From contig JAKAGC010000121.1 of assembly GCA_021817755.1 (NCBI GenBank), forward strand, positions 1 through 8,843: a DNA stretch of 8,843 bases. Reading direction: 5' to 3'. Shown here piece by piece: positions 1 to 6,432 of the stretch. Position 1 is the stretch's first letter; each line of letters opens with the position of its first letter. This DNA is from Acidobacteriota bacterium (GTDB taxonomy: Bacteria > Acidobacteriota > Aminicenantia > UBA2199). A program made the position numbers and the translations under genes. Below the pieces are notes generated by a model that did no database searches, had not been told where the DNA came from, and saw only the letters and a program-made list of their open reading frames with translations.

Positions 1-2568
1 ATATTCGTAATATCCCTGGTGGCAAACGGATTACAGGGCTTCCTTACAGCCGCTGAAAACGCCGCCATCACCGATATCGAATATTTGACGGGAGACGACT
101 TCGTTCAATTACATTTTAAAATCGATAAAATGATTCCAATACCGGATGTCTTTTATCCCCAAAAGGATGTAAATACGATAATCATGATGAGAATGGAAGG
201 CGTGCCTTTCGCACTCTCAAAAGATCGATTCATTTTCGATTCCAACGTGATTAATTATCTTGAAATCATTCGCGGCAAAGATTCGACTGTCGAAGTGATG
301 ATTCACCTGAAACAACAGGCGAATTATAGGGTATTTACCAATCCGAAAGGTCTTTTTATCGAATTTCCGAACCTGAAAGGAGAATCCTCCGATACACAGG
401 AAAAAAAGCCCGTCAAGCCAACGGTCAGCGCGAATAATGATAAAAAAGAAAAAGATAACACCAAACCGACGCCTCCTGTTATTAATGCTCCAAAAACCAA
501 TGTATCTACCCAACCCACTAAAGTTGCTTCTACATCCAACAAACCGGATACATCAGGGAAAATGGAAATTCAGGATGTATCCGTTATCGAATCGGATGAA
601 AATCATGTAAAATTCCGGGTAACGACGTCAAATCAACCCGATTATAATATTATTCCTATACCGGATACTCCAGCAAGGCTTGCAATCGATCTAAAAAATA
701 CACACAGCAAAGCAATGAAAAAATTCATCAACCGGCTTAATGTAAAAACAGTTCGCGGTCAATTAAATACAGCTTCTGTTTACAGGTTGGTATTTGATTT
801 GCAATATTTGAAAGATTACACAGTTACGCCATTATCCGATGGATTGGAAATAGCATTCTTCAATAGTGATACAGGAAAAAAAGAGATACTGGCTTCCAAT
901 AATAATGAGCCGAAGCCGGAACCGGTAGCTGTAGAACCTCAACCCACTACTTCTACCCCTGAAATAAAACCGAAAGAAGAAACACCGGTTACAAATACCA
1001 ATACAGAAAAAACTGAACCGCAAACAGTCACTCCTAAGAAAAATAATAAAGCGGAAAAGAAAAATAGACAGCCTAAAACCGAATCTCCGAAACCTGAACC
1101 GGAAAAAATAGAACCTGTAAAAACCGAAGAAGCTAAACCGGCTGAAACTCTTTCTACCCCTATTACGATCACAAATGAAGATTTCTTTGAAGATGAAAAA
1201 TCAAAAGTTCAAACCAAAGATCAAAAACCTGTAAAAGAACCGGAAAAGAAAATCGATACAGTAGTTGAAAATCCCGATGAATCGAAAACAGAATTACAGG
1301 AAACTCTGCCCCAGGATAAAATAATTGAAGGTACGGAAACCCGAAGATATAAAGGCGAATTAATGAGCTTCCGTTTCCATAATGCCGATTTGAAAGATGT
1401 TATTAAAACCATTGCTAAGATGGCTAATAAAAACATCGTTCTGGATCCCGGTATTACTGGAAGGGTAACTTCCGAATTAGTAAATGTACCCTGGGATCAG
1501 GCACTGGAATTATTTTTGAAGATAAATGGTCTTGCTTATCTGGAAGATGGAAACATCATCCGGATCGGAAGAGTAAAAGACCTTGCAAACGATACGGTAG
1601 ACCGTGTCAGGTTGCAAATCATCAAACAATTTGAAGGTGAAGTATCAGTTGTGACTCGTACATTAAGTTTTGCCAAAGCGGATGAAGTTGTTCCCTTACT
1701 GGAACCTCAGCTCTCTCCTCAAGGTGAAATTATGATCGATAAGAGAATGAACCGGTTGATCATTTCCGATATTCAGGGAAAGATTGCAATTATCGATAAA
1801 TTAATTGAGACACTTGATTCACCTACACTTCAGGTATCTATTGAAGCCCGGTTCGTAGAAACACGAGCCAATTCGTCAGACAGCCTGGGTATTCAATGGG
1901 GATATAATTTATTTATGGACCCTGCCCATGGGAATCAGACAACTTTAAAGTTCCCCAGTACGGTTTCATCCGGTGGAACAGCTGCAACCGGTGGATATGT
2001 GGTTAATTTACCGGCAGCCGGAGCTTTTGGTAGTACTGGTTTTTCTTTTGGGAATATTGCCAATACCTTTAGCTTGAACCTTGCATTGTCTGCATTGGAA
2101 AGTAAAGGTGAAGCACGCGTTATCTCTGCTCCAAAAACGACAACACAGAATAATAAAGAAGCCTATATCATGTCGGGACGACAAATCCCGTTTCAAACGA
2201 TTCAAAACAATACGGTTTCAGTTCAATACAAAGCCGCGGCACTGGAATTAAAAGTAACACCCCAGATTACCGCGAAAGATACCATTATCTGCGATCTTGA
2301 AGTTAATAACAACTCCGCAGACTTTGCAAATGAAGTCACGGGGGTCGGTGTTCCTATTATCACTCAACAGGTAAAAACGACCGTAATGGTAGAAAACGGC
2401 GGTACAATTGTTATCGGTGGTATCTACCAGGTGGAGAACACTTCTACCAAAGATGGAGTACCGTTTTTTAGCAGACTTCCCATATTGGGATCTCTGTTTA
2501 AACGGTCTTCCAGTCGAAATGATCAAAGAGAGTTGTTGGTTTTTATAACCCCACGTATTGTGAAGTAG
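1..2568 (+). CDS. pilQ: Type IV pilus secretin PilQ, 5' end cut by the window
   Basis: Secretin that forms the outer-membrane pore through which the type IV pilus passes. Residues are counted from the GTG at 19. Two AMIN-like domains (about 17-118 and 182-282), which in this family bind peptidoglycan, are separated by a Lys/Pro/Thr-rich linker. A Lys/Glu/Pro-rich linker of about 165 residues (283-448) follows. Then come an STN/N0 domain (449-519), one N1 domain (about 533-602) and the secretin barrel (606-849), which opens with VSIEARFVE and ends with the signature VPFFSRLPILGSLFKR and LLVFITPRIVK. One N-domain after N0 plus AMIN domains is the PilQ layout, not GspD. The frame is open upstream of the GTG, and codons 1-18 encode IFVISL, so the true start lies before the window and these residues are probably the end of a signal peptide core. 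A lipoprotein gene follows after 10 bases. Confidence 0.94.
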   Translation: MFVISLVANGLQGFLTAAENAAITDIEYLTGDDFVQLHFKIDKMIPIPDVFYPQKDVNTIIMMRMEGVPFALSKDRFIFDSNVINYLEIIRGKDSTVEVMIHLKQQANYRVFTNPKGLFIEFPNLKGESSDTQEKKPVKPTVSANNDKKEKDNTKPTPPVINAPKTNVSTQPTKVASTSNKPDTSGKMEIQDVSVIESDENHVKFRVTTSNQPDYNIIPIPDTPARLAIDLKNTHSKAMKKFINRLNVKTVRGQLNTASVYRLVFDLQYLKDYTVTPLSDGLEIAFFNSDTGKKEILASNNNEPKPEPVAVEPQPTTSTPEIKPKEETPVTNTNTEKTEPQTVTPKKNNKAEKKNRQPKTESPKPEPEKIEPVKTEEAKPAETLSTPITITNEDFFEDEKSKVQTKDQKPVKEPEKKIDTVVENPDESKTELQETLPQDKIIEGTETRRYKGELMSFRFHNADLKDVIKTIAKMANKNIVLDPGITGRVTSELVNVPWDQALELFLKINGLAYLEDGNIIRIGRVKDLANDTVDRVRLQIIKQFEGEVSVVTRTLSFAKADEVVPLLEPQLSPQGEIMIDKRMNRLIISDIQGKIAIIDKLIETLDSPTLQVSIEARFVETRANSSDSLGIQWGYNLFMDPAHGNQTTLKFPSTVSSGGTAATGGYVVNLPAAGAFGSTGFSFGNIANTFSLNLALSALESKGEARVISAPKTTTQNNKEAYIMSGRQIPFQTIQNNTVSVQYKAAALELKVTPQITAKDTIICDLEVNNNSADFANEVTGVGVPIITQQVKTTVMVENGGTIVIGGIYQVENTSTKDGVPFFSRLPILGSLFKRSSSRNDQRELLVFITPRIVK

Positions 2569-2578
2569 GAGATTAAAA

Positions 2579-3181
2579 ATGCGAATCAAATATTTATTTA
2601 AAAAAGTATCATTAGTAATAGTGATGATCGTACTGGTCCTGCATTTCTCCGGTTGCAATAAAATCGAAAATTTCGGCAATTCCGGTTCGATGCTTATCCT
2701 GAATAGTATTATGGGAACTGATCTTGACCAGAATGCTTCAACAATTTCATTTTCCGATGTTCTTACTAATGGAAGTGTTTTTGATGATAAAGGGACAATC
2801 CAGGTACAGGGAGCATTATTAAATCCGGATCAAACTACGGCATCCACTGCATACCAGGATATTATTATCGATCAAATCGATGTAGAATATTCCCGCGCCG
2901 ATGGATTAACTGTCCAGGGAAAAGATGTACCGTATAGTTTTTCTCAAAAAGTATCTATTAAAGTTATACTCGGGAAAACAGCCGATATCACGTTCGATTT
3001 AGTTCAACATAATGCCAAAACAGAGCCTCCATTGGTTGGATTGATTGATTTGGGGCAGGCACATGTATTAAAGCTGGAAGCCAAAGTGACTATTTATGGA
3101 GTCGATGTGGCTGGCTATAGGGTCAAACCAGTAACTGGATATATTTCCATCTGGTGTGCAAACTTTGCCGATCCATCTTAA
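2579..3181 (+). CDS. Lipoprotein of unknown function directly behind pilQ
   Basis: I do not recognise the family. The protein has 200 residues. A basic N-terminus (MRIKYLFKK), a hydrophobic core and the lipobox FSGC put the lipidated cysteine at residue 26. Phe at -3 is less usual than Leu, and the +2 residue is Asn, so no inner-membrane retention Asp is present. The mature part is mostly predicted beta, with alternating hydrophobic stretches such as IIIDQIDVEYSRADG and VSIKVILGKTADITFDLV, and it ends ISIWCANFADPS with a second Cys at 193. The ATG has an AGGAG at 2567-2571 that overlaps the pilQ stop codon, so the two genes are very likely cotranscribed and possibly translationally coupled. 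Position suggests an outer-membrane partner of the secretin, perhaps a pilotin-like or assembly lipoprotein, but it lacks the TPRs of the known PilF/PilW pilotins. That role is inference only. Confidence 0.88.
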   Translation: MRIKYLFKKVSLVIVMIVLVLHFSGCNKIENFGNSGSMLILNSIMGTDLDQNASTISFSDVLTNGSVFDDKGTIQVQGALLNPDQTTASTAYQDIIIDQIDVEYSRADGLTVQGKDVPYSFSQKVSIKVILGKTADITFDLVQHNAKTEPPLVGLIDLGQAHVLKLEAKVTIYGVDVAGYRVKPVTGYISIWCANFADPS

Positions 3182-3199
3182 TACAACGGAGGATAGAGC

Positions 3200-4606
3200 A
3201 TGAAAAATAAAATATGGCTATATACACTAATTTTAATTGCAGCTTTTGGGTTGCTGAATTTGTCGGGATGTAAGCGTAGCGAAGTAAATGATCCCGGTGT
3301 TATTGGACCCGCAGGATTCAGGGTAATTGTTACAGGAACAGCTAATCCTTCTACTCTCTATATTCCTGAAACTAATCCGGAAGTCACTTCCTATGTAAAA
3401 GCAAACGTATTAAATAATAACGGTACGCCTGTGGTTGGAAAAACTTTGATATTTGAATCAGGTGGTATCGGGTATTTCAGAAGCTTAATTGATCAACATG
3501 CAATGTACAGCGATACAAGAGTTACAGATGCGAATGGTGAAGCAAATATTACTTTTTACGTAACTCGGACTGCTTATGTAACGATGACGACTGTCACTAA
3601 TATTTCGATTACCCTTTCGGATGATGGGCGATTGGATAATACAAACCTCTCAAATGCATCCGATACGGTTCCTATTTCGATTGTCCCGTCCGATCAATTG
3701 GGACTTATTCTCTCCGGTCGAGTAATGATAAGTAACGGACAAGGAGTCGAAGGTGTGGTAATTCAGCTAACAGGTACGGATGGCAATGCCAGCGGAACTG
3801 TGATGACTGATAGCAATGGTTCATACGGGTTTTATGTTTCTCCCGGATGGTATGGAACAGTCGAAGCTGTTAGTGATGCACTAAAGTTTGCCCCGGAAAA
3901 ATATGAATATGTACAAACAATGCCTGTATCCTACAGCCGTTTCGATCTGGATTTCTATGTTGTTCCTGAACCTCAACTGGCTGTCGATAAACAGGTAATC
4001 GATATAGGCGGTCTCGGAGGCCAGGTTAAGATCTATGTTTATAATAATGGATCAACGGATTCTATCGATTTTGTAATTACTCCTCAAGATTCATGGATAA
4101 CAGTTGACCCCGATACGGGAAAAACACCTGTTTCATTTGAAGCGACTATCGATCCGAATACAACTACATCCTCAAGAACAGGTAAAATCGTTATCACTGC
4201 AACTACCAATAAAGTTGTAAATAAAACTCTGGAAATAACAATTAATCAGAGTGCAGGACCAACACTGGCCCTTTCTCCTTCTGAAATTGTTGTAAGCGCC
4301 AGTAGCTCCGGTACTGTTAAAACCATACTTGTTACCAATCCTTCATCCAGCGATGTTATAACCTGGAAATTGAAGAATGATACCTCCTGGCTGCAAGAGA
4401 GCCCTCAAGGAGCAAGTTCAGGGAGTGTTACCGGTTCTACTTTTACAGTAACAATCCAGACGGATAACACAGAAACCTATGATCGAGTCGGTTATATTAC
4501 CGTACAGGCTGTTGATCCCAATGATAGTTATAGGGAATTGACAGGACTGACTGCGATTTTGAAAGTTACTCAAAGAGGAACAAGTTCCAGGGTCCCTAAT
4601 AATTGA
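3200..4606 (+). CDS. Multidomain lipoprotein: Ig-like, carboxypeptidase-regulatory-like and two BACON-like domains
   Basis: A 468-residue exported lipoprotein: hydrophobic signal, then the classical lipobox LSGC with lipid-bearing Cys24. Residues about 38-165 look like a bacterial Ig-like (Big_1/invasin type) domain, with the typical VTDANGEANITF at 108-119. Residues about 172-250 resemble a carboxypeptidase-regulatory-like beta-sandwich (SGRVMISNGQGVEGVVIQL, then MTDSNGSYGFYV at 202-213). Two BACON-like domains follow, about 260-352 and 355-461, each with the family's SW-x-x-x-x-P motif (SWITVDPDTG with W299; SWLQESPQGASSG with W397). These folds are structural or carbohydrate/protein-binding; I see no catalytic motif. 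The start is set by GGAGGA at 3188-3193, six bases before the ATG. The gene lies 18 bases behind the preceding lipoprotein gene, so it belongs to the pilQ unit. A surface-exposed or periplasmic binding or adhesin-like role is plausible. The domain calls are by eye. Confidence 0.9.
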   Translation: MKNKIWLYTLILIAAFGLLNLSGCKRSEVNDPGVIGPAGFRVIVTGTANPSTLYIPETNPEVTSYVKANVLNNNGTPVVGKTLIFESGGIGYFRSLIDQHAMYSDTRVTDANGEANITFYVTRTAYVTMTTVTNISITLSDDGRLDNTNLSNASDTVPISIVPSDQLGLILSGRVMISNGQGVEGVVIQLTGTDGNASGTVMTDSNGSYGFYVSPGWYGTVEAVSDALKFAPEKYEYVQTMPVSYSRFDLDFYVVPEPQLAVDKQVIDIGGLGGQVKIYVYNNGSTDSIDFVITPQDSWITVDPDTGKTPVSFEATIDPNTTTSSRTGKIVITATTNKVVNKTLEITINQSAGPTLALSPSEIVVSASSSGTVKTILVTNPSSSDVITWKLKNDTSWLQESPQGASSGSVTGSTFTVTIQTDNTETYDRVGYITVQAVDPNDSYRELTGLTAILKVTQRGTSSRVPNN

Positions 4607-4617
4607 TAATATTAATA

Positions 4618-4638
4618 ATGGCTGATAACAATGGCTGA
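4618..4638 (+). other. Possible 6-codon mini-ORF overlapping the TPR gene start
   Basis: ATG-GCT-GAT-AAC-AAT-GGC-TGA reads MADNNG in a different frame from the TPR gene and stops five bases past that gene's ATG at 4631. The octamer ATGGCTGA occurs at both starts (4618-4625 and 4631-4638). Neither ATG has a recognisable Shine-Dalgarno site: 4607-4630 is A/T-rich without GGAG or AGGA. It could couple translation to the TPR gene by termination-reinitiation, or it could simply be a chance ORF in an untranslated leader. Confidence 0.22.
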
Positions 4639-6037
4639 AGTTACTTTTAATGTGAAAGACGAGCGTATACAGCTCAAAGCATTGGAGGATCTTTTTAAAC
4701 AAAAGAGGTTCTCTGATGCACTTAATCTCGCAAGACGTTTTAAAGAAGACTTTCCGCGGTCTTTCCAGATTCGGTTTCTCCAAGTTAGAATTCTTAAAGA
4801 GTTAAACCGACTGGGTGAGGCTGAAGATGCTCTACGAGATTTAATGCTCGTCTTTCCAAATAATCTAAATTTGCTCCAGGAAATGGGTAAACTTTGTATC
4901 GAACGCAATAAATATAATGAAGCGACCGAACACTATAATAAAATCCTTTTCCTGGATCCTTTTAATAGCGCGGCTAAAACGACGCTTGATAAAATAAAAT
5001 TATTGAAAAAAAGCGAAAAACGGGATACAGGATTCATTTCGTATTCCAGTGAAAAAATTCATCGGGCTGATACGCTTCCGGAATTCGATACGCAGGAATT
5101 AAAAAGAAACGTAACTCCTCCACCATCTGAACCGGTGATTAAAACCGTTACTCCAACACCTCCGCCTAAACCACAACCTCCTTTACAAGTAAAGACATCC
5201 ACACCTCCGCCGCCTCCTGTTTCCAAACCCGTTATCGATACCTTTTCAGCTCCACCTAAGGAAACTTCTCCCGAGCAATTAAAATCTATTACAAGGGAAG
5301 ATACCCAAAAAGAATTTTTTCCCGAAACTCTAGATGATTTCTCGTTTATGGAAGAAGATACTTCTCCTCATTTTACACTGGAAGAACCGGAATCCGTAGC
5401 ACATCCGGCATTTCAGGTTCCACCCGAGGAGGAAGAAATACCGAATGTGAACGAGGAAGAAATTTCTGAACCAAATCCGGGAATTCTGTTTGAACCTTCT
5501 TTTGAATCGATACAAGAATCTAGATCTGAACCTGGGATTGTGGAACCTCAGAATGAATTCCTGGATGAATTGGCACCCCCTTCTTTTCTTGAGTCGGAGG
5601 TTCAGGATGAACCATTATTAGTACAGGATACTATTCAATATATGGATGAGGTTGAGGAACCGTCTCCTACTTTCGATTTCGTCAGGGAAGAAGAGATTCC
5701 CGATAATACCCAGTTTTTAAGAGAACAACTGGAATCGTTTGAAGGAGAAGCAGAACCAGAACCGGAAGAAAATGAACCGGAAACGGATTCATCTGCATTA
5801 TTCGCTGAAAACCCCGAATTCCAAACTGAAAGCGCAGCTGAGCTTTATACGAAACAAGGTCTTTATGATGACGCTCTTAAAATTTATCAACAGCTTTATA
5901 ATTCCGATAAAAATGAAAAGTTTGCGTCTCGGATCGCCTTCCTTAAATATCAAATAATTAATCGTGCAAAAATCCAATTCCTGGATCGTTTTTTAATTAC
6001 CATCCGGGAAAAATATAAAGGAGACCAACTTGTTTGA
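4631..6037 (+). CDS. TPR protein with proline-rich and acidic linkers
   Basis: A 468-residue protein without signal peptide or membrane segment, hence probably cytoplasmic. The N-terminal part is helical with about three TPR-like units (roughly 14-43, 46-77 and 80-112), including LNRLGEAEDALRDLMLVFPN and RNKYNEATEHYNKILFLDPF. A proline-rich stretch (161-201, with runs such as TPPPPPVSKP) is followed by a strongly acidic, low-complexity region (about 225-398). A further TPR-like hairpin, SAAELYTKQGLYDDALKIYQ, lies at 401-420, followed by a basic C-terminal helix. The layout suggests a scaffold: structured ends joined by a long flexible tether. No specific partner can be read from the sequence, but the next gene overlaps it by 8 bases, so the two products are likely made together. 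The ATG at 4631 has no Shine-Dalgarno site. It was chosen because the earlier ATG at 4618 is out of frame and the helical TPR region begins right after it. Confidence 0.88.
   Translation: MAEVTFNVKDERIQLKALEDLFKQKRFSDALNLARRFKEDFPRSFQIRFLQVRILKELNRLGEAEDALRDLMLVFPNNLNLLQEMGKLCIERNKYNEATEHYNKILFLDPFNSAAKTTLDKIKLLKKSEKRDTGFISYSSEKIHRADTLPEFDTQELKRNVTPPPSEPVIKTVTPTPPPKPQPPLQVKTSTPPPPPVSKPVIDTFSAPPKETSPEQLKSITREDTQKEFFPETLDDFSFMEEDTSPHFTLEEPESVAHPAFQVPPEEEEIPNVNEEEISEPNPGILFEPSFESIQESRSEPGIVEPQNEFLDELAPPSFLESEVQDEPLLVQDTIQYMDEVEEPSPTFDFVREEEIPDNTQFLREQLESFEGEAEPEPEENEPETDSSALFAENPEFQTESAAELYTKQGLYDDALKIYQQLYNSDKNEKFASRIAFLKYQIINRAKIQFLDRFLITIREKYKGDQLV
6017..6023 (+). promoter_or_regulatory. Ribosome binding site fixing the TTG start of the Roadblock-like gene
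   Basis: AAAGGAG ends six bases before the TTG at 6030 and lies inside the last codons of the TPR gene. It is the strongest Shine-Dalgarno match in the area and decides for the TTG start, since no ATG in that frame lies nearby and the fold would lose its first helix with a later start. Confidence 0.75.
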
Positions 6038-6392
6038 AGATATCTTTACACGCTTTTACCAGGGCAATCATGCGATTAAAGTTATCGGCGTCTGGGGAAA
6101 AGATGGCCTGGTACTCGAAAAAAAATTCTTTTCCGATTCTTTCGATCTGAATGGTCATATTGATCTTGATTTTTCCGGAGCTGAACTGGCTGATATCATT
6201 ACGAAATTGGACCGTACTAAAACGGCTGCCGGATCGTACTTTTTGAAATTAGTATATCGAAACAATGCCCTCATGATTTATTCGCTCACACGTGATTATT
6301 TTCTGATGATACTTACCGATAACAATATCCTTGAAGGAAAATTAAAGTTCTATCTCGATCTCTATAGAGATCAACTCATTTCTTTGCTATAA
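6030..6392 (+). CDS. Small Roadblock/LC7-like (MglB-like) protein
   Basis: A 120-residue soluble protein starting with TTG (read as Met) behind a strong ribosome binding site. The predicted element order matches Roadblock/LC7: a first helix (FEDIFTRFYQGN), a beta hairpin with a turn typical of the family (AIKVIGVWGKDGLVLEKKF, residues 15-33, DG at 25-26), a second helix (SGAELADIITKLDRTK), three strands (GSYFLKLVYRNNALMIYSL, then DYFLMILTD) and a final helix to the end. Family members dimerise and act as regulators or scaffolds of small Ras-like GTPases; MglB is the GTPase-activating protein of MglA in Myxococcus polarity control. The length is usual for the family. The gene overlaps the TPR gene by 8 bases, so translational coupling and a shared job are likely. 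No GTPase gene is visible in the window. The gene is secure; the family call rests on fold order and not on a search. Confidence 0.72.
   Translation: MFEDIFTRFYQGNHAIKVIGVWGKDGLVLEKKFFSDSFDLNGHIDLDFSGAELADIITKLDRTKTAAGSYFLKLVYRNNALMIYSLTRDYFLMILTDNNILEGKLKFYLDLYRDQLISLL
6357..6372. repeat. Perfect 16-bp palindrome, possible operator
   Basis: GATCTCTATAGAGATC is identical to its reverse complement, centred between 6364 and 6365. It lies in the final codons of the Roadblock-like gene and covers the place where a -35 box would sit for the extended -10 motif at 6385-6393. No T-tract follows it, so it is not an intrinsic terminator. A dimeric transcription factor site controlling the phosphorylase gene is a reasonable inference; a chance palindrome in coding sequence is the alternative. 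Confidence 0.4.
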
Positions 6393-6393
6393 T
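6385..6393 (+). promoter_or_regulatory. Extended -10 promoter motif ahead of the phosphorylase gene
   Basis: TGCTATAAT matches the sigma70-type extended -10 consensus TGnTATAAT exactly and overlaps the stop codon of the Roadblock-like gene. The -35 position (about 6365-6370, TAGAGA) is poor, which extended -10 promoters tolerate. Transcription would start near 6400, leaving a leader of about 33 bases with the ribosome binding site. The hexamer is also part of an AT palindrome (ATAATATTAT, 6389-6398), so its match may partly reflect base composition. Confidence 0.42.
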
Positions 6394-6432
6394 ATTATCC
6401 CTTGAAACCTTAATTTTTCTTGAAGGAAAACG

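Larger units (their letters stand above)
6330..6430 (+). repeat. 12-bp direct repeat pair CTTGAAGGAAAA (6330-6341 and 6419-6430)
   Basis: The same 12 bases occur inside the Roadblock-like gene (coding for part of ILEGKL) and directly before the phosphorylase start, 89 bases apart. The second copy supplies the phosphorylase Shine-Dalgarno site (AAGGAA, 6423-6428). The first copy also lies in an odd-centred palindrome TCCTT-G-AAGGA at 6328-6338. A/T-rich purine runs of this kind can recur by chance. Confidence 0.4.

Noticed and set aside
19..21. GTG at 19 as the true start of pilQ
   Set aside because: The frame is open to the window edge and the preceding codons encode hydrophobic residues (IFVISL), as expected inside a signal peptide. 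The GTG has no ribosome binding site.
643..648. TATAAT within pilQ
   Set aside because: It is in the AMIN2 coding region with no -35 and no gene start downstream; AT-rich coding sequence explains it.
2174..2190. Small hairpin CGGGA/TCCCG inside pilQ
   Set aside because: It has only five base pairs, lies in the conserved barrel-coding region and has no T-tract, so it is neither a terminator nor a convincing regulatory structure.
2248..2679. 143-codon ORF on the minus strand
   Set aside because: It lies opposite the conserved C-terminal secretin barrel of pilQ and the start of the next lipoprotein gene. Its translation has no recognisable domain.
4538..4543. Perfect -35 hexamer TTGACA before the TPR gene
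   Set aside because: No -10-like hexamer lies 16-18 bases downstream, and it is inside the coding sequence of the BACON-like lipoprotein.
4418..4908. Two overlapping minus-strand ORFs (4418-4783 and 4612-4908)
   Set aside because: They lie antisense to the BACON-like domain and to the TPR region, which carry clear domain signals. The antisense products are rich in Ser, Arg and Cys with no family features.
5739..5957. 72-codon plus-strand ORF inside the TPR gene
   Set aside because: It is an out-of-frame reading of the acidic, GAA-rich region, giving an artificial Lys/Asn-rich peptide.
6393..6432. Intrinsic terminator between the Roadblock-like gene and glgP
   Set aside because: The gap has a short T-run but no GC-rich stem before it. 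The upstream palindrome at 6357-6372 is AT-rich at its centre and is not followed by a T-tract.
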